A DNA stretch of 20,794 nt from Pseudomonadota bacterium (lineage in GTDB: Bacteria; Pseudomonadota; Alphaproteobacteria; Rhizobiales; Rhizobiaceae), in NCBI GenBank assembly GCA_023428515.1, contig JAEYXI010000447.1:1-20794 (forward strand). The letters are read 5' to 3'. A program made the translations under genes and the position numbers. Shown piece after piece: positions 1 through 12,956 of this stretch; positions within the stretch are counted from its first letter, which is position 1, and each line of letters opens with the position of its first letter. Below the pieces are notes generated by a model. That model was not told where the DNA came from, did no database searches, and saw only the letters and a list, made by a program, of their open reading frames with translations.

Positions 1-1119
<1,119 letters not shown>

Positions 1120-1123
1120 AGGC

Positions 1124-2008
1124 CTAACCCTTGACCGCGCCGGCCATGAGGCCGCGCACGAAGTAGCGTCCGGAGAGGATGTAGACGACGAGCGTGGGAA
1201 GCGCGGCCAGCACCGCGCCGGCGAAATGCACGTTGTATTCCTTCACGCCCGTCGACGAGTTGACGAGGTTGTTCAGCGCCACCGTGATCGGGATGGAATC
1301 GAAGTCGGCGAAGGAGGCGCCGAACAGGAAGTCGTTCCAGATGTTGGTGAACTGCCAGATGACGGTGACCACGATGATCGGTCCCGATGACGGCAGGAGG
1401 ATGCGGCGGAATATCTGGAAGAAGGAGGCGCCGTCGATCTGCGCGGCGCGCACCAGCTCCGTCGGGAAAGCCTCGTAGTAGTTGCGGAAGAAGAGCGTGG
1501 TGAAGCCGAGGCCGTAGACTACGTGGATCAGGACGAGGCCGGTGACGGTGCCGGCAAGGCCGAGCTCACCGAGGATGCGGGCCGACGGGATGAGCACGAT
1601 CTGGAAGGGGATGAAGCAGGCGAGCAGCATCAGGCCGAAGACGATGTTGTCGCCGCGGAAGCGCCACTTGGTGAGCACGTAGCCGTTGAGCGCGCCGAGG
1701 AAGGTGGAGAGCGCGACGGCGGGAACCACCATCAGGATCGAGTTCAGGAAGTAGGGCTTCAGGCCGGTCGGCGACACCCCGATCTGCGCCGTCGACCATG
1801 CCGAAAGCCAGGGCTCGATCGTCCAGGTCTGCGGCAGGCTGAGCATCTGGCCCTGCCGGATCTCCTCCAGCGGCTTCAGCGAGTTCACCACCATCACGTA
1901 GAGCGGCAGCAGGTAGTAGACGCAGAAGACGAGAAGCAGCGTGTAGATGACGGCGCGGGCGATGATGCCGGTGCGGGTGGCGTTGTCCTGCGAAGGAGCG
2001 GCACTCAT
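1124..2008 (-). CDS. CUT1 sugar ABC transporter permease (MalG type)
   Basis: This 294-residue inner-membrane permease pairs with the next upstream permease to form the channel. A short cytoplasmic N-terminus leads into a first membrane segment at about residues 17-42. Further segments lie at about 89-112, 122-142, 155-175, 208-228 and 262-284, giving six. The EAA loop that docks on the ATPase starts at [19 protein letters not shown] (from residue 184), with the conserved G at its centre. The ATG at 2008 overlaps the TGA of the upstream permease in an ATGA arrangement, so translation is probably coupled. The reading frame stays open far upstream (to about 2986), but that part is antisense/out-of-frame to the MalF-type gene and has no membrane-protein character. 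The start at 2008 is therefore preferred. Confidence 0.95.
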   Translation of the reverse strand: MSAAPSQDNATRTGIIARAVIYTLLLVFCVYYLLPLYVMVVNSLKPLEEIRQGQMLSLPQTWTIEPWLSAWSTAQIGVSPTGLKPYFLNSILMVVPAVALSTFLGALNGYVLTKWRFRGDNIVFGLMLLACFIPFQIVLIPSARILGELGLAGTVTGLVLIHVVYGLGFTTLFFRNYYEAFPTELVRAAQIDGASFFQIFRRILLPSSGPIIVVTVIWQFTNIWNDFLFGASFADFDSIPITVALNNLVNSSTGVKEYNVHFAGAVLAALPTLVVYILSGRYFVRGLMAGAVKG

Positions 2009-2940
2009 TGGCGGCGCCCTCCCCTCAGCTCGGAATAGAGATAGGGCACGATGATCGAGAAGATCATCATCATCATGATGATCGCCGACGACGCGCCCAT
2101 CGCCATCTCGTTGCGGCCGAAGGTGAATTTCTGCATGAACAGCGCAGGCGTCCAAGTGGCGGTGCCGGGGCCGCCGTCGGTCATCGCGACGACGAGGTCG
2201 TAGGATTTGATGGCGAGGTGCGCGAGCACCACGAAGGCCGACAGGAAGACCGGCCGCATCAGCGGGATGATGATGCGGCGGTAGATCATGAAGGTGGATG
2301 CGCCGTCGATCTGCGCGGCTTTTATCACCTCGTTGTCGACGCCGCGCAGGCCGGCAAGGAACATCGCCATCACGAAGCCCGAGGACTGCCAGACGGCGGC
2401 GATGACGATGGTGTAGATCGCCATCTTGCCTTCCTTGATCCAGCGGAAGGAGAAGCTTTCCCAGCCCCATGTGTGCATGACGTGCTCGAGGCCGATGCCG
2501 GGATCGAGGAACCATTTCCAGGCGACGCCGGTGACGATGAAGGAGAGCGCCATCGGATAGAGGTAGATCGGGCGCAGGAAGCCTTCGCCGCGGATCTTCT
2601 GGTCGAGCAGGATCGCGAGGCCTAAGCCCAGCACCGAACAGACGACGATGTAGAGCACCGAGAAGATCGCGAGGTTCTTCAGCGCGGTGATCCAGTTCGG
2701 ATGGTTGAACAGGCGCACATAGTTGCCGAAGCCGACCCAGGTGGAGAAATCCGGCAGGAGCTTCGAGCCGGAAAAGGAGAGCACGATGGTGAAGAGGATG
2801 AAGCCGTAGACGAAGAGCAGGATCAGCGCGAAGCTCGGCGCGAGCACCAGCTTCGGCAGCCATTCCTGCAACGCCTCCCTGGCTCCGCGGTCGGTGCTCT
2901 GCGTCAAGGCAGGCACGATCTCCGCTTGTGTCTGGGTCAT
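2005..2940 (-). CDS. CUT1 sugar ABC transporter permease (MalF type)
   Basis: This 311-residue inner-membrane permease is the MalF-like half of the importer channel. Six membrane segments lie at about residues 34-56, 92-114, 128-148, 174-197, 228-250 and 283-303. The EAA loop is [19 protein letters not shown] (from 204). The stretch TDGGPGTATWTPALFMQ before the last segment is typical of glucose/sugar CUT1 permeases of the GtsB kind, by family resemblance only. The ATG at 2940 was chosen because GGAG stands 9 bases upstream; a TTG at 2958 would add six residues and lacks a better ribosome site. The 3' end overlaps the MalG-type gene by 4 bases. Between this gene and the binding-protein gene lies a cluster of palindromes (2979-3106). 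Confidence 0.95.
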   Translation of the reverse strand: MTQTQAEIVPALTQSTDRGAREALQEWLPKLVLAPSFALILLFVYGFILFTIVLSFSGSKLLPDFSTWVGFGNYVRLFNHPNWITALKNLAIFSVLYIVVCSVLGLGLAILLDQKIRGEGFLRPIYLYPMALSFIVTGVAWKWFLDPGIGLEHVMHTWGWESFSFRWIKEGKMAIYTIVIAAVWQSSGFVMAMFLAGLRGVDNEVIKAAQIDGASTFMIYRRIIIPLMRPVFLSAFVVLAHLAIKSYDLVVAMTDGGPGTATWTPALFMQKFTFGRNEMAMGASSAIIMMMMIFSIIVPYLYSELRGGRRQ

Positions 2941-2978
2941 TCGCCCGGCTCCAGTCAAATATCGAAAAGGCAGCGCCG

Positions 2979-3106
2979 CCCCTCACCTGCCTGCCGACAT
3001 CCTCTCCCCGTATCCTTCGACTAGCTCAGGACGGGGAGAGGAAAGCTGGCCGCAACGTCGGCGCCCCCTCTCCCCGCCGTCCCGGGGAGAGGGTAAGGGT
3101 GAGGGG
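2979..3106. repeat. REP-like nested palindrome cluster between binding-protein and permease genes
   Basis: Three inverted pairs are visible. The outer pair is CCCCTCACC (2979-2987) with GGTGAGGGG (3098-3106). Inside it is a perfect 11-bp stem CCTCTCCCCGT/ACGGGGAGAGG (3001-3011 with 3031-3041), whose loop carries the motif CCTTCGACTAGCTCAGG. The second inner stem is a perfect 10-bp CCCTCTCCCC/GGGGAGAGGG (3066-3075 with 3084-3093). The arms of the two inner hairpins are near copies, so they can also cross-pair. Similar CTCTCCCC/GGGGAGAG palindromes are dispersed in many rhizobial genomes (general knowledge). The place, after a binding-protein gene and before its permease gene, matches the REP elements between malE and malF of enterobacteria, where they protect the upstream mRNA. 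That role here is inferred. Confidence 0.75.
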
Positions 3107-3144
3107 CAGCACGATCTTAGCCGAGTTGCCCCAAACCGGGATCG

Positions 3145-4392
3145 TTACTGCGCCGCGGCGACCGCGTTGGCGAGCTCTTCAGCCGCGGCCTTGGAGTCCA
3201 ACTCGCCGTTGAAGTGGCGGGTGATCACGTCGTACATGGCGTTCTTCACCGCAGCCGGATTGGCGTGGCCGTGCGCCATCGAGCCGAACAGCTTGCCGTT
3301 CTTGTCGGCTTCGGCGAGGTCGGCCATGGCCTTCTTGCCGCAGTCGTCGAAGGCGTCGTTCGGTACGTCGGTGCGTGCAGGCGCCGAGCCCTTGACGACG
3401 TTGAAGGCCGACTGGAAGGCCGGGTCCTCGATGGCCGAGGCCATCTTCAACTGCGCAGCCTTGTTTTCGTCGCCGACCTTGAACATCATGAACTGGTCGG
3501 AGTTGAACGTGACCGCGCCCTGGGTGCCCGGGAAGCGGATGCAGACGAAGTCCGTGCCGGGCTTCTGGCCGGCTTTCAGGAACTCGCCCTTCGCCCAGTC
3601 GCCCATGAACTGCATGCCGGCCTTGCCTTCGATGACCATGGCGGAAGCGAGGTTCCAGTCGCGGCCGGAGAAGTCGGCGTCGACATATTCCTTGAGCTTG
3701 CCCATCTTGTCGAAGACGGCAACCATCTTCTCGCTGTTCAGTGCAGCAGGGTCGAGGTCGATCATTGAGGCCTTGTAGAAGTCGGTGCCTTCGGCGAGCA
3801 CGACGGCATCGAAGATGGTGGCGTCCTGCCAGGCCTGGCCGCCATGGCCGATCGGCGAGATGCCGTTGGCCTTCATCTTGTCGAGCACGGCGATCAGCTC
3901 GTCCCAGGTCTCGGGAGCCTTGCCGCCGGCCGCGTCGAGCGCCTTCTTGTTGATCCAGACCCAGTTGGTCGAGTGGACGTTGACAGGCGCGGCGATCCAC
4001 TTGCCGTCATATTTCGAGAAGGCCTGCAGCGCGGCAGGCACCACCTTGTCCCAGCCTTCCGCGTCGGCCACTTCGCCGAGATCGCCGACCACGCCCTGCT
4101 TGGCCCAGTCAGTGATGTCGAAGCCGAGCGCCTGCACTGATGTCGGAGGATTGCCGGCGGTGACGCGGGCGCGCAGCGCCGTCATCGCCTGCTCGCCGCC
4201 GCCGCCGGCGACGGGCATGCCCTTCCAGGTGACGCCTTCGGCCTCAAGGTTCTTCTTCAGCACGTCGAGCGCGGCAGCCTCGCCGCCGGAGGTCCACCAG
4301 TGCAGGACCTCGACTTCCTCCGCGAAGGACGGCGCGGCATAGGCCGTCAGCGCCGTCGAAAGCATCGTTCCGATAAGCAGATTGCGCAACAT
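3145..4392 (-). CDS. Periplasmic sugar-binding protein of the CUT1 ABC transporter (SBP family 1)
   Basis: This 415-residue periplasmic receptor delivers substrate to the permeases encoded downstream. A signal peptide covers residues 1-24 (MLRN, hydrophobic core, cleavage likely at SFA|EE). The mature protein opens with [13 protein letters not shown], followed by [15 protein letters not shown] and GNPPTSVQ. This pattern resembles glucose/mannose-binding proteins of the GtsA type; that resemblance is from memory and does not fix the ligand. Two cysteines (in DFVCIRF and DDCGKK) could form a disulfide. The ATG at 4392 has GGGAGG (4400-4405) 7 bases upstream. The frame remains open upstream to about 4551, but that part lacks signal-peptide character and overlaps the end of the aldehyde dehydrogenase gene. 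A 7-bp hairpin precedes the ribosome site. Confidence 0.95.
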   Translation of the reverse strand: MLRNLLIGTMLSTALTAYAAPSFAEEVEVLHWWTSGGEAAALDVLKKNLEAEGVTWKGMPVAGGGGEQAMTALRARVTAGNPPTSVQALGFDITDWAKQGVVGDLGEVADAEGWDKVVPAALQAFSKYDGKWIAAPVNVHSTNWVWINKKALDAAGGKAPETWDELIAVLDKMKANGISPIGHGGQAWQDATIFDAVVLAEGTDFYKASMIDLDPAALNSEKMVAVFDKMGKLKEYVDADFSGRDWNLASAMVIEGKAGMQFMGDWAKGEFLKAGQKPGTDFVCIRFPGTQGAVTFNSDQFMMFKVGDENKAAQLKMASAIEDPAFQSAFNVVKGSAPARTDVPNDAFDDCGKKAMADLAEADKNGKLFGSMAHGHANPAAVKNAMYDVITRHFNGELDSKAAAEELANAVAAAQ

Positions 4393-4423
4393 GATACTAC
4401 CTCCCAAAGTTGCGGTTATGCGA

Positions 4424-4441
4424 CCGGCGGACGCCCGCCGG
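4424..4441 (-). other. Intercistronic hairpin upstream of the binding-protein gene
   Basis: CCGGCGG (4424-4430) pairs perfectly with CCGCCGG (4435-4441) around a 4-base loop. It lies in the 61-base gap between the aldehyde dehydrogenase stop and the binding-protein start, about 20 bases before the ribosome site. No U-tract follows on the minus strand, so it is not an obvious terminator. A role in mRNA processing or 5'-end protection of the binding-protein message is inference. Confidence 0.5.
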
Positions 4442-4453
4442 GTTCTTCCCAAC

Positions 4454-5965
4454 TCAGCCGACCCACCAACCGGTGCGCTGGCCGCGATGAAACTGGATTG
4501 TCTTCTCCTCGGTGTAGTCCTCCACGGCGCGCCTCCCGAGCTCGCGTCCAAGGCCGGACTGCTTGTATCCTCCGAACGGCAGTTCGGGATAACCGTCCAT
4601 GAAGGTGTTGACCCACACCGTTCCGGTCCGGACGCCCCGCGCCACCGTCATGCAGGTGTCTATGTCCCTGGACCAGACGCCCGCCGACAGACCATACGGC
4701 GTGTTGTTGGCGATGCGCAACGCTTCTTCAATCGTTTTAAACGAGAGTACTGAGAGCACCGGGCCGAACACCTCCTCGCGCGCGATCGCCATGTCTTCGG
4801 TCACGCCGGAGACGATGGTGGGATCGAGATACTGGCCGGCGCTGGATGCCCTTGCGTCACCCCCTGAAAGCACCTCGCCACCCTCGCCTTTTGCCGCCGA
4901 AACGTAGCCGGAGACCTTGGCGAGGTGGTCGGTCGAGATCATCGCGCCGACCTTGGTGGCATCGTCGAGCGGATCGCCGACACGTACTTTCGCGGTCAGA
5001 CCCTTCACTGCGGAGAGAAAATCGTTTGCTATGTCTTCATGCACGATCAGTCGGCTGCCGGCGTTGCAGCACTCGCCGGCGTTGAAGAAACCGCCGAAGA
5101 CGGCGGCGTCGGCTGCAGCCTTGAGGTCGCCGTCGGGGAAGACGATCTGGCCGTTCTTGCCACCGAGTTCCATCGAGACCTTCTTCAGCGAGTTGGCGGC
5201 GGCGGCCATGGTGAGCTTGCCGACGCGCGTCGAGCCGGTGAAGGAGACCATCTCGACCAGCGGGTGGGCGACCATCGGCGCGCCGACATCGGCGCCGAGG
5301 CCCGCGACCACGTTGACGACGCCCGCGGGAACGCCGGCTTCGAGCAGGATGTCGCCGAGCAGGAAGGTGGAGGCGGAGGTCATTTCACTCGGCTTCACCA
5401 CCGCCGTGCAGCCGGCCGCAAGCGCGAAGGGCAGCTTCTGGCTGACGATCAGGAACGGGAAATTCCAGGGCGTGATGATGGAGACGACGCCGACCGGCTC
5501 GCGCAGCACGACGCCGAGCATGGCGTCGCCGAGATTGGCGTAGGAGTCGCCCGACAGCGTGCGGGCGAGCGAGGCGGCGTAGCGCCAGATGTCGACGGCG
5601 CCGCCGATCTCGCCGCGCGCCTGGGCGATCGGCTTGCCTGATTCAAGCGCGTCGAGGCGGGCGATCTCCTCCAGTCGCGTCTCGATGAGGTCGGCGGCCT
5701 TGAGCAGGACGTTCGCGCGCTCGGCGGCCTTCATGCGCGGCCAGGGACCGCTCTCGAAAGCCTTGTGCGCGGCCATCACGGCGAGATCGACGTCCTTCTC
5801 ATTCGCCTGCGCGTAGCGTGAGACGACGAAGCCGTGGCCGGGGCTGCGACGCTCCAGCGTGCGGCCGTCGAGGGCTTCGACGTGCTTGCCGTCGATCAGA
5901 AGCTTGTAGGCCTTCGGCGCGCCGGAGGCTTCTGAGGGCATCGGGATATTAAGCGGAGCGTTCAT
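4454..5965 (-). CDS. NAD(P)-dependent aldehyde dehydrogenase
   Basis: This 503-residue cytoplasmic enzyme of the ALDH superfamily should oxidise an aldehyde to its acid. All catalytic landmarks are present: PWNFP with oxyanion Asn168, cofactor-binding Lys191 in [15 protein letters not shown] (242-250), general base Glu266 in MELGGKN, nucleophile Cys300 in NAGECCNAG, and Glu398 in EEVFGP. The length is the family norm of about 490-505. The overall pattern is closest to the betaine aldehyde/aminobutyraldehyde type, which is broad in substrate. The start at 5965 has only a weak ribosome site; no better start is seen before the conserved region. It is 25 bases downstream of the hydratase gene and part of the same operon. 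The real aldehyde substrate is unknown and may be produced by the neighbouring CoA enzymes. Confidence 0.95.
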   Translation of the reverse strand: MNAPLNIPMPSEASGAPKAYKLLIDGKHVEALDGRTLERRSPGHGFVVSRYAQANEKDVDLAVMAAHKAFESGPWPRMKAAERANVLLKAADLIETRLEEIARLDALESGKPIAQARGEIGGAVDIWRYAASLARTLSGDSYANLGDAMLGVVLREPVGVVSIITPWNFPFLIVSQKLPFALAAGCTAVVKPSEMTSASTFLLGDILLEAGVPAGVVNVVAGLGADVGAPMVAHPLVEMVSFTGSTRVGKLTMAAAANSLKKVSMELGGKNGQIVFPDGDLKAAADAAVFGGFFNAGECCNAGSRLIVHEDIANDFLSAVKGLTAKVRVGDPLDDATKVGAMISTDHLAKVSGYVSAAKGEGGEVLSGGDARASSAGQYLDPTIVSGVTEDMAIAREEVFGPVLSVLSFKTIEEALRIANNTPYGLSAGVWSRDIDTCMTVARGVRTGTVWVNTFMDGYPELPFGGYKQSGLGRELGRRAVEDYTEEKTIQFHRGQRTGWWVG

Positions 5966-5990
5966 TAAGAAATCGAGTCCGGTTTCGTCT

Positions 5991-6756
5991 CTAGCTTCTT
6001 GAAAATGCTGGCTTCTGCTTGTTTCGGAAGGCGTCGACCCCCTGCTTGAGATCGTTAGTCAGCGCCATGTAGCCACTGGCGAGCGCCTCCGCCGAGGCGG
6101 CACTCTCCTCGCCTTCGGCGACTGATATCATCAGCTTGGCGGCTTCGGTGGCGAGCGGCCCGCGCTCGGCGATTTTTTCGGCCCAGGCCTTCGCCTCGGC
6201 AAACGCCCTGCCCGTATCGACGACACGATCGACGACGCCGAGCGACAGAGCTTCGGGCGCGAGCAGGATCTCTCCGCCCAGCGCGAGGCGGCGCACGGTC
6301 TGCGCGCCGAAGCGCCGCACCGCGCGCTGCGTGCCGGACCAGCCGGGCACCACGCCGATAGAAGTCTCGGGAAAGCCGAGCTTGACCTGCGCCTCGGCGA
6401 CGCGGAGATCGCAGGCGGCTGCGAGTTCGAGGCCGCCGCCGAGCGCATGGCCTGACAGCACGGCGATGGTCGGTTGGCGCAGACGCGCAAGGCGGTCGAA
6501 GACGCGGTGGCCGTAGCGCACCCATTTGACCTGGAAGTCGGCTGCGGAGAGAGCCGACCACGCCTCGACATCGCCGCCGGCGCAGAAGCCCTTGCCCTCG
6601 CCGCAGAGGAGGACGGCACGAACGCCTTCGGCTTCCTCGGCGGTGTCGAGCGCGGCTTCGAGCGCGCGCAGCATCGGGATGTCCAGCGCGTTGAATTTTT
6701 CGGGACGGCGCAGTGTGACGATGCCGACGGCGCCGTCCGGTTCGAAGGTGACGAGG

Positions 6757-6764
<8 letters not shown>
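5991..6764 (-). CDS. Enoyl-CoA hydratase/isomerase family protein
   Basis: This 257-residue crotonase-fold enzyme acts on a CoA thioester. The oxyanion-hole segment FCAGGD is at residues 60-65 and the second one HALGGGLELA at 106-115. Both glutamates used by true hydratases are present: Glu113 in GGGLELA and Glu133 in GFPETSIG. PGWSGTQR (140-147) follows, as in classical enoyl-CoA hydratases. Hydratase, or hydratase/retro-aldol lyase, activity is therefore plausible. The gene overlaps the CoA-transferase gene by 8 bases, and a GGGAGG ribosome site lies inside that gene's end. The partner CoA-transferase would supply its thioester substrate. The crotonase fold is certain; the exact reaction (hydration, isomerisation or C-C cleavage) cannot be read from sequence. 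Confidence 0.92.
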
Positions 6765-10414
<3,650 letters not shown>

Positions 10415-10444
10415 AGCTTTCCTCCGATGCCTGTCTGACGCAGA

Positions 10445-10462
10445 TTTTGGAACGTTCTAAAA
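10445..10462. promoter_or_regulatory. Proximal LacI-type operator (O1)
   Basis: TTTTGGAACGTTCTAAAA is an 18-bp palindrome with a single mismatched pair and a central CG, the classical LacI/GalR operator form. It covers the -10 hexamer of the operon promoter, so bound repressor would block RNA polymerase. Assignment to the adjacent regulator is inference from position and from the matching distal site. Confidence 0.8.
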
Positions 10463-10482
10463 TGAGATTGTAAGAATGTCAA
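10454..10482 (-). promoter_or_regulatory. Sigma-70 type promoter of the catabolic/transport operon
   Basis: Reading the minus strand, TTGACA (10482-10477) is a perfect -35 box. A 17-base spacer follows, then TAGAAC (10459-10454) as a 4/6 -10 box lying within the palindromic operator. Initiation would fall near 10447, about 33 bases before the TTG start of the regulator. Confidence 0.7.
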
Positions 10483-10520
10483 CCAAAAGGCCCATGGAAG
10501 TGTGACGGTTGTGACAAAAT

Positions 10521-10532
10521 TGGAACGTTCCA
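10521..10532. promoter_or_regulatory. Distal LacI-type operator (O2)
   Basis: TGGAACGTTCCA is a perfect 12-bp palindrome sharing the GGAACGTTC core with the proximal operator. Its centre is 73 bp from the proximal centre, close to seven helical turns, so the two sites lie on the same DNA face. Both neighbouring genes are on the minus strand, so this site most likely serves the same operon by looping. Confidence 0.75.
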
Positions 10533-10661
10533 TAGAAATATCATTCATCTATGGCGGGGTTCTACCGTGCGGCGACATGGAGCATCCCGCGCGCGAGCAA
10601 GCCGACGCGGTCAGGCAGATCGCGGCAATTTACAGACGCCAGGAGATTGAAGCGGTCGACC

Positions 10662-10976
10662 TTAGCGGCTTCTGCCGGAGCTCGAGCCTGAGGCGCGCAC
10701 GCATTTGCGCACCTTGCAGTTCGGCGTGTCGGCAGCCGGCACGCTTTGCAGATCGGCGCGCTGGCTCGCGCTGCAGAAGGTGCGGTCGCGCACGTAGCGG
10801 TCGAAAAGCACCAGCGACGGATTGTTAGGGGCCGGATAGCGCAGGATCGCCTGTCCCTGGGAGTTGAGCGCTGCCTGCACACGCGCGCAGCTCATCGAGG
10901 TGGTCTGGTAGCGCTCGATCGCGAACGCTTCGCCGGCCAGCAACAAAGCCGCAATGGTGATCGCAAGCCGCCGCAT
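10662..10976 (-). CDS. Small secreted four-cysteine protein, unknown function (paralogue A)
   Basis: This 104-residue predicted exported protein has a short basic N-terminus and a hydrophobic signal peptide (about 1-19, MRRLAITIAALLLAGEAFA). The mature part has four cysteines at 30, 68, 87 and 92 and the segments RYQTTSMSC and LFDRYVRDRTFCSA. The same pattern, with nearly the same cysteine spacing, occurs in the product of the next gene upstream (11135-11476), so the two are paralogues. The tail after residue 93 is Ser/Arg-rich. A GAGGG-type ribosome site lies upstream of the ATG. I do not recognise a named family. Two disulfides and a periplasmic or envelope location are inferred. Its stop is about 180 bases upstream of the catabolic operon promoter, and no clear terminator is seen between them. 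Confidence 0.8.
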   Translation of the reverse strand: MRRLAITIAALLLAGEAFAIERYQTTSMSCARVQAALNSQGQAILRYPAPNNPSLVLFDRYVRDRTFCSASQRADLQSVPAADTPNCKVRKCVRASGSSSGRSR

Positions 10977-11134
10977 CGGATTCCCTCGTAGTCCCGCCCC
11001 GCCAGCCGAGGCGTTGCCGCTACGTCACATTAGCAAAGGCGCGGCGACCGCCGGGATGACAATATCGTGAGGCGGCGCAAGCCGACACAAGGGGATTCGG
11101 GACCCGCCCCATATGCGAATCTCCGCTACCGAGA

Positions 11135-11476
11135 TCAGCGATAGTCGAAGAACTGGATTTCCTCGCAGCGATTGACCGGGCAGGACTGCTTGTCGGAGGT
11201 CGGGATGTAGGCCCTGTCGGTCGTCTCGCCGGCCGAACAGAAGAGCCGATTCTTGACGTAGCGATCATAAAGCGGAAGCCCGGTCCTTGGCGACTGGTAG
11301 CGCATGATGGCCGCGCCTTCCCTGGCGATGGTCGCCTGGACTTTCGAGCAGGTCATCGAGGTCGATGTGTAGCGATTGATGGCATGGGCGTCGGCGACCG
11401 GCAGGGAGAAGCAAGCGGCCAGGGCAAGCATGAGGCTTTTGCCGGCGTTCATCCTTAGCATGTTCCCGTTTGGCAT
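11135..11476 (-). CDS. Small secreted four-cysteine protein, unknown function (paralogue B)
   Basis: This 113-residue predicted exported protein has a hydrophobic signal peptide ending near ADAHA (about residue 32). Mature-region cysteines are at 43, 80, 99 and 104. The intervals of 37, 19 and 5 almost equal those of the downstream paralogue (38, 19 and 5). Shared segments include RYTSTSMTC, DRYVKNRLFCSA and PVNRC. The ATG at 11476 has GAGGAG (11485-11490) 8 bases upstream; later in-frame ATGs would shorten the signal peptide. The frame is open far upstream, through the dehydrogenase gene, but out of frame with it. It lies 65 bases downstream of that gene and may share its transcript. The function is unknown. 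Confidence 0.82.
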   Translation of the reverse strand: MPNGNMLRMNAGKSLMLALAACFSLPVADAHAINRYTSTSMTCSKVQATIAREGAAIMRYQSPRTGLPLYDRYVKNRLFCSAGETTDRAYIPTSDKQSCPVNRCEEIQFFDYR

Positions 11477-11541
11477 TGTTGGATCTCCTCGGATCGCTTT
11501 CGTGGCCTTGTTGTGGTGACGCGAACGCGGTGGTTGAGTGT

Positions 11542-12318
11542 TCAGGGTGTTGACGTCTGCATTGCAGCGAGCGTCTCCGGCAGCACCTGGCCTCCATCGA
11601 TCACCAACGTCTGCCCGGTCACATAGCCCGCCTCTTCCGACGCAAAAAACAGCACGGCATTGGCAATATCGTGGACGGTACCAAGACGCTTCATCGGAAT
11701 CGATGCCTCCATCGAGGCGATGTATTCGGGCCCGAGGCCGTCCAGCCCCTCGGTGAGGATGTTGCCAGGCATCACCGCGTTGACCGTGATGTTCCAGGGC
11801 GCCAGTTCGATTGCCGCTGAACGCATGAAGCCGAGCTGGCCGGCTTTCGACGCGCCATAATGCGACCAGCCGGCAAAGCCGGTGATCGGACCGGTTATCG
11901 AGGACGTCATCACGATCCTGCCGGCCCGGTTCGCCTTCATCGCGGGCAATACCGCCGAGACGGACAGGAAGGTCCCCGTGAGGTTCGTCGCCATGACGCG
12001 CTCGAAGTCGGCGGGCGTCATCGTGCCAAGCGGCGCCGACGGGAAAATACCGGCATTGGCACACAGAACATCGATGCCGCTGTAGCGCTTCGCGGCCGCA
12101 TCGGCCATTGCCGCACAGTCGTCCGGCCGGGTGACATCGGCGGAGAAAGCCGAAGCCGACCCGCCGATCTCGGCCGCCACCCGCTCGGCGTCGGCGAGCG
12201 TTCGGCTGACCACCAGCACGTTGAGGCCTGCCTGGCCGAGGCGGTGTGCGATGCCTCGGCCGATTCCCTTGCTGGCGCCGGTGACGATCGCCGTCTTGCC
12301 CTGGAGTGATTGGAACAT
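11542..12318 (-). CDS. Short-chain dehydrogenase/reductase (SDR), FabG/UcpA-like
   Basis: This 258-residue classical SDR should reduce or oxidise an alcohol/ketone using NAD(P). It shows the cofactor motif TGASKGIG (13-20), Asp61 (ADV), CANAG (87-90 region), Asn112, Ser near 140 (TSSITG) and the YxxxK pair Tyr154/Lys158 in HYGASKAG. The spacing from Ser to Tyr is one residue longer than in FabG. The C-terminus LVIDGGQVLPET is typical of the family. The ATG at 12318 starts directly before the Rossmann strand; upstream in-frame ATGs at 12363 and 12423 would add residues with no family counterpart. The substrate is unknown. It is separate from the catabolic operon, with the two small secreted proteins in between. 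Confidence 0.9.
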   Translation of the reverse strand: MFQSLQGKTAIVTGASKGIGRGIAHRLGQAGLNVLVVSRTLADAERVAAEIGGSASAFSADVTRPDDCAAMADAAAKRYSGIDVLCANAGIFPSAPLGTMTPADFERVMATNLTGTFLSVSAVLPAMKANRAGRIVMTSSITGPITGFAGWSHYGASKAGQLGFMRSAAIELAPWNITVNAVMPGNILTEGLDGLGPEYIASMEASIPMKRLGTVHDIANAVLFFASEEAGYVTGQTLVIDGGQVLPETLAAMQTSTP

Positions 12319-12491
12319 CCGCGCCCGCCCCTCGTCTTCGGCCACGCCACAGGGTGAACTCATTTCTTGTCGGGGGCAATCTATCCCGGTGCGCGCTACC
12401 GCGAGGCGCGAAGCCGTGGTCACGGCCTTGCCCGGGAAGAACAGCGAACTATCATGGAAGACGGCAGGCAGGCGCAGGGCCTGGAAACAAA

Positions 12492-12568
12492 TGGCGCGAG
12501 TGACGGGGCTCGAACCCGCGACCTCCGGCGTGACAGGCCGGCACTCTAACCGACTGAGCTACACCCGC
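12492..12568 (-). tRNA. tRNA-Asp (anticodon GTC)
   Basis: A 77-nt cloverleaf with encoded CCA. The acceptor is GCGGGTG/CACTCGC, the D-arm has AGTCGGTTA, the anticodon stem is CCGGC/GCCGG with loop CTGTCAC (GTC at 12534-12532), and the T-arm contains TTCGAGC. The discriminator is G, as expected for tRNA-Asp. Confidence 0.97.
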
Positions 12569-12609
12569 GCATGGGACGCGCACGTGATGGCGTGTTGCGT
12601 CGTGGCGGC

Positions 12610-12638
12610 TGGATAAGGGGTTAGACCCGGAGTGTCAA
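12610..12638 (-). promoter_or_regulatory. Promoter of tRNA-Asp
   Basis: On the minus strand TTGACA (12638-12633) is followed, after a 17-base spacer, by TATCCA (12615-12610). The predicted start is about 35 bases before the mature tRNA 5' end. The -35 is perfect and the -10 weak, so this is moderately supported. Confidence 0.5.
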
Positions 12639-12776
12639 GCGCCGCAATGCCATCGGAACTGCGAATACTGAAACGGATCGCCCGGCCCTGTAGACTGCCG
12701 AGTTGCGGATGTGCGACGGGCCGATTTTCCTTGCGGACCAAAGCTGAAACGCTTAAACGTCCGGCCTGATTTTTCC

Positions 12777-12852
<76 letters not shown>

Positions 12853-12919
12853 CCCCTTCAGCGACAGTCTGCCCGCTGCGCATCAACGGCATGCAGCGAA
12901 CGTGCGGCCAGTCCGAAGA

Positions 12920-12943
12920 GAAAGCCGGGCAGGCCCGGCTTTC
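12920..12943. terminator. Bidirectional terminator between tRNA-Val and the FecR-domain gene
   Basis: GAAAGCCGGGC (12920-12930) and GCCCGGCTTTC (12933-12943) form a perfect inverted repeat with a very tight loop. T-runs are short on both sides (three), so it is a modest intrinsic terminator. It lies exactly between the ends of a plus-strand and a minus-strand gene. Confidence 0.6.
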
Positions 12944-12956
12944 CACAGATCCTCAG

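Noticed and set aside
2008..2625. Long plus-strand open frames antisense to the transporter and enzyme genes (also around 7495-8427, 9446-10438, 15031-16467)
   Set aside because: They mirror the codon bias of the true minus-strand genes, lack recognisable domains and ribosome sites, and are typical high-GC shadows.
2009..2986. Open frame continuing upstream of the MalG-type permease, giving an apparent 620-residue protein
   Set aside because: The extension is out of frame with the MalF-type gene on the same strand, is His/Arg-rich low-quality sequence, and the ATG at 2008 with ATGA coupling is clearly the real start.
4424..4441. Hairpin before the binding-protein gene as a transcription terminator
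   Set aside because: No U-tract follows on the minus strand and the genes on both sides belong to one functional unit.
11477..12379. Open frame joining the small secreted protein B to sequence across the SDR gene
   Set aside because: The upstream part is the wrong frame of a well-supported SDR gene; a signal peptide and ribosome site define the start at 11476.
10415..12492. Genomic island integrated at tRNA-Asp within this window
   Set aside because: No integrase, no second copy of the tRNA 3' end and no obvious composition change were seen here.
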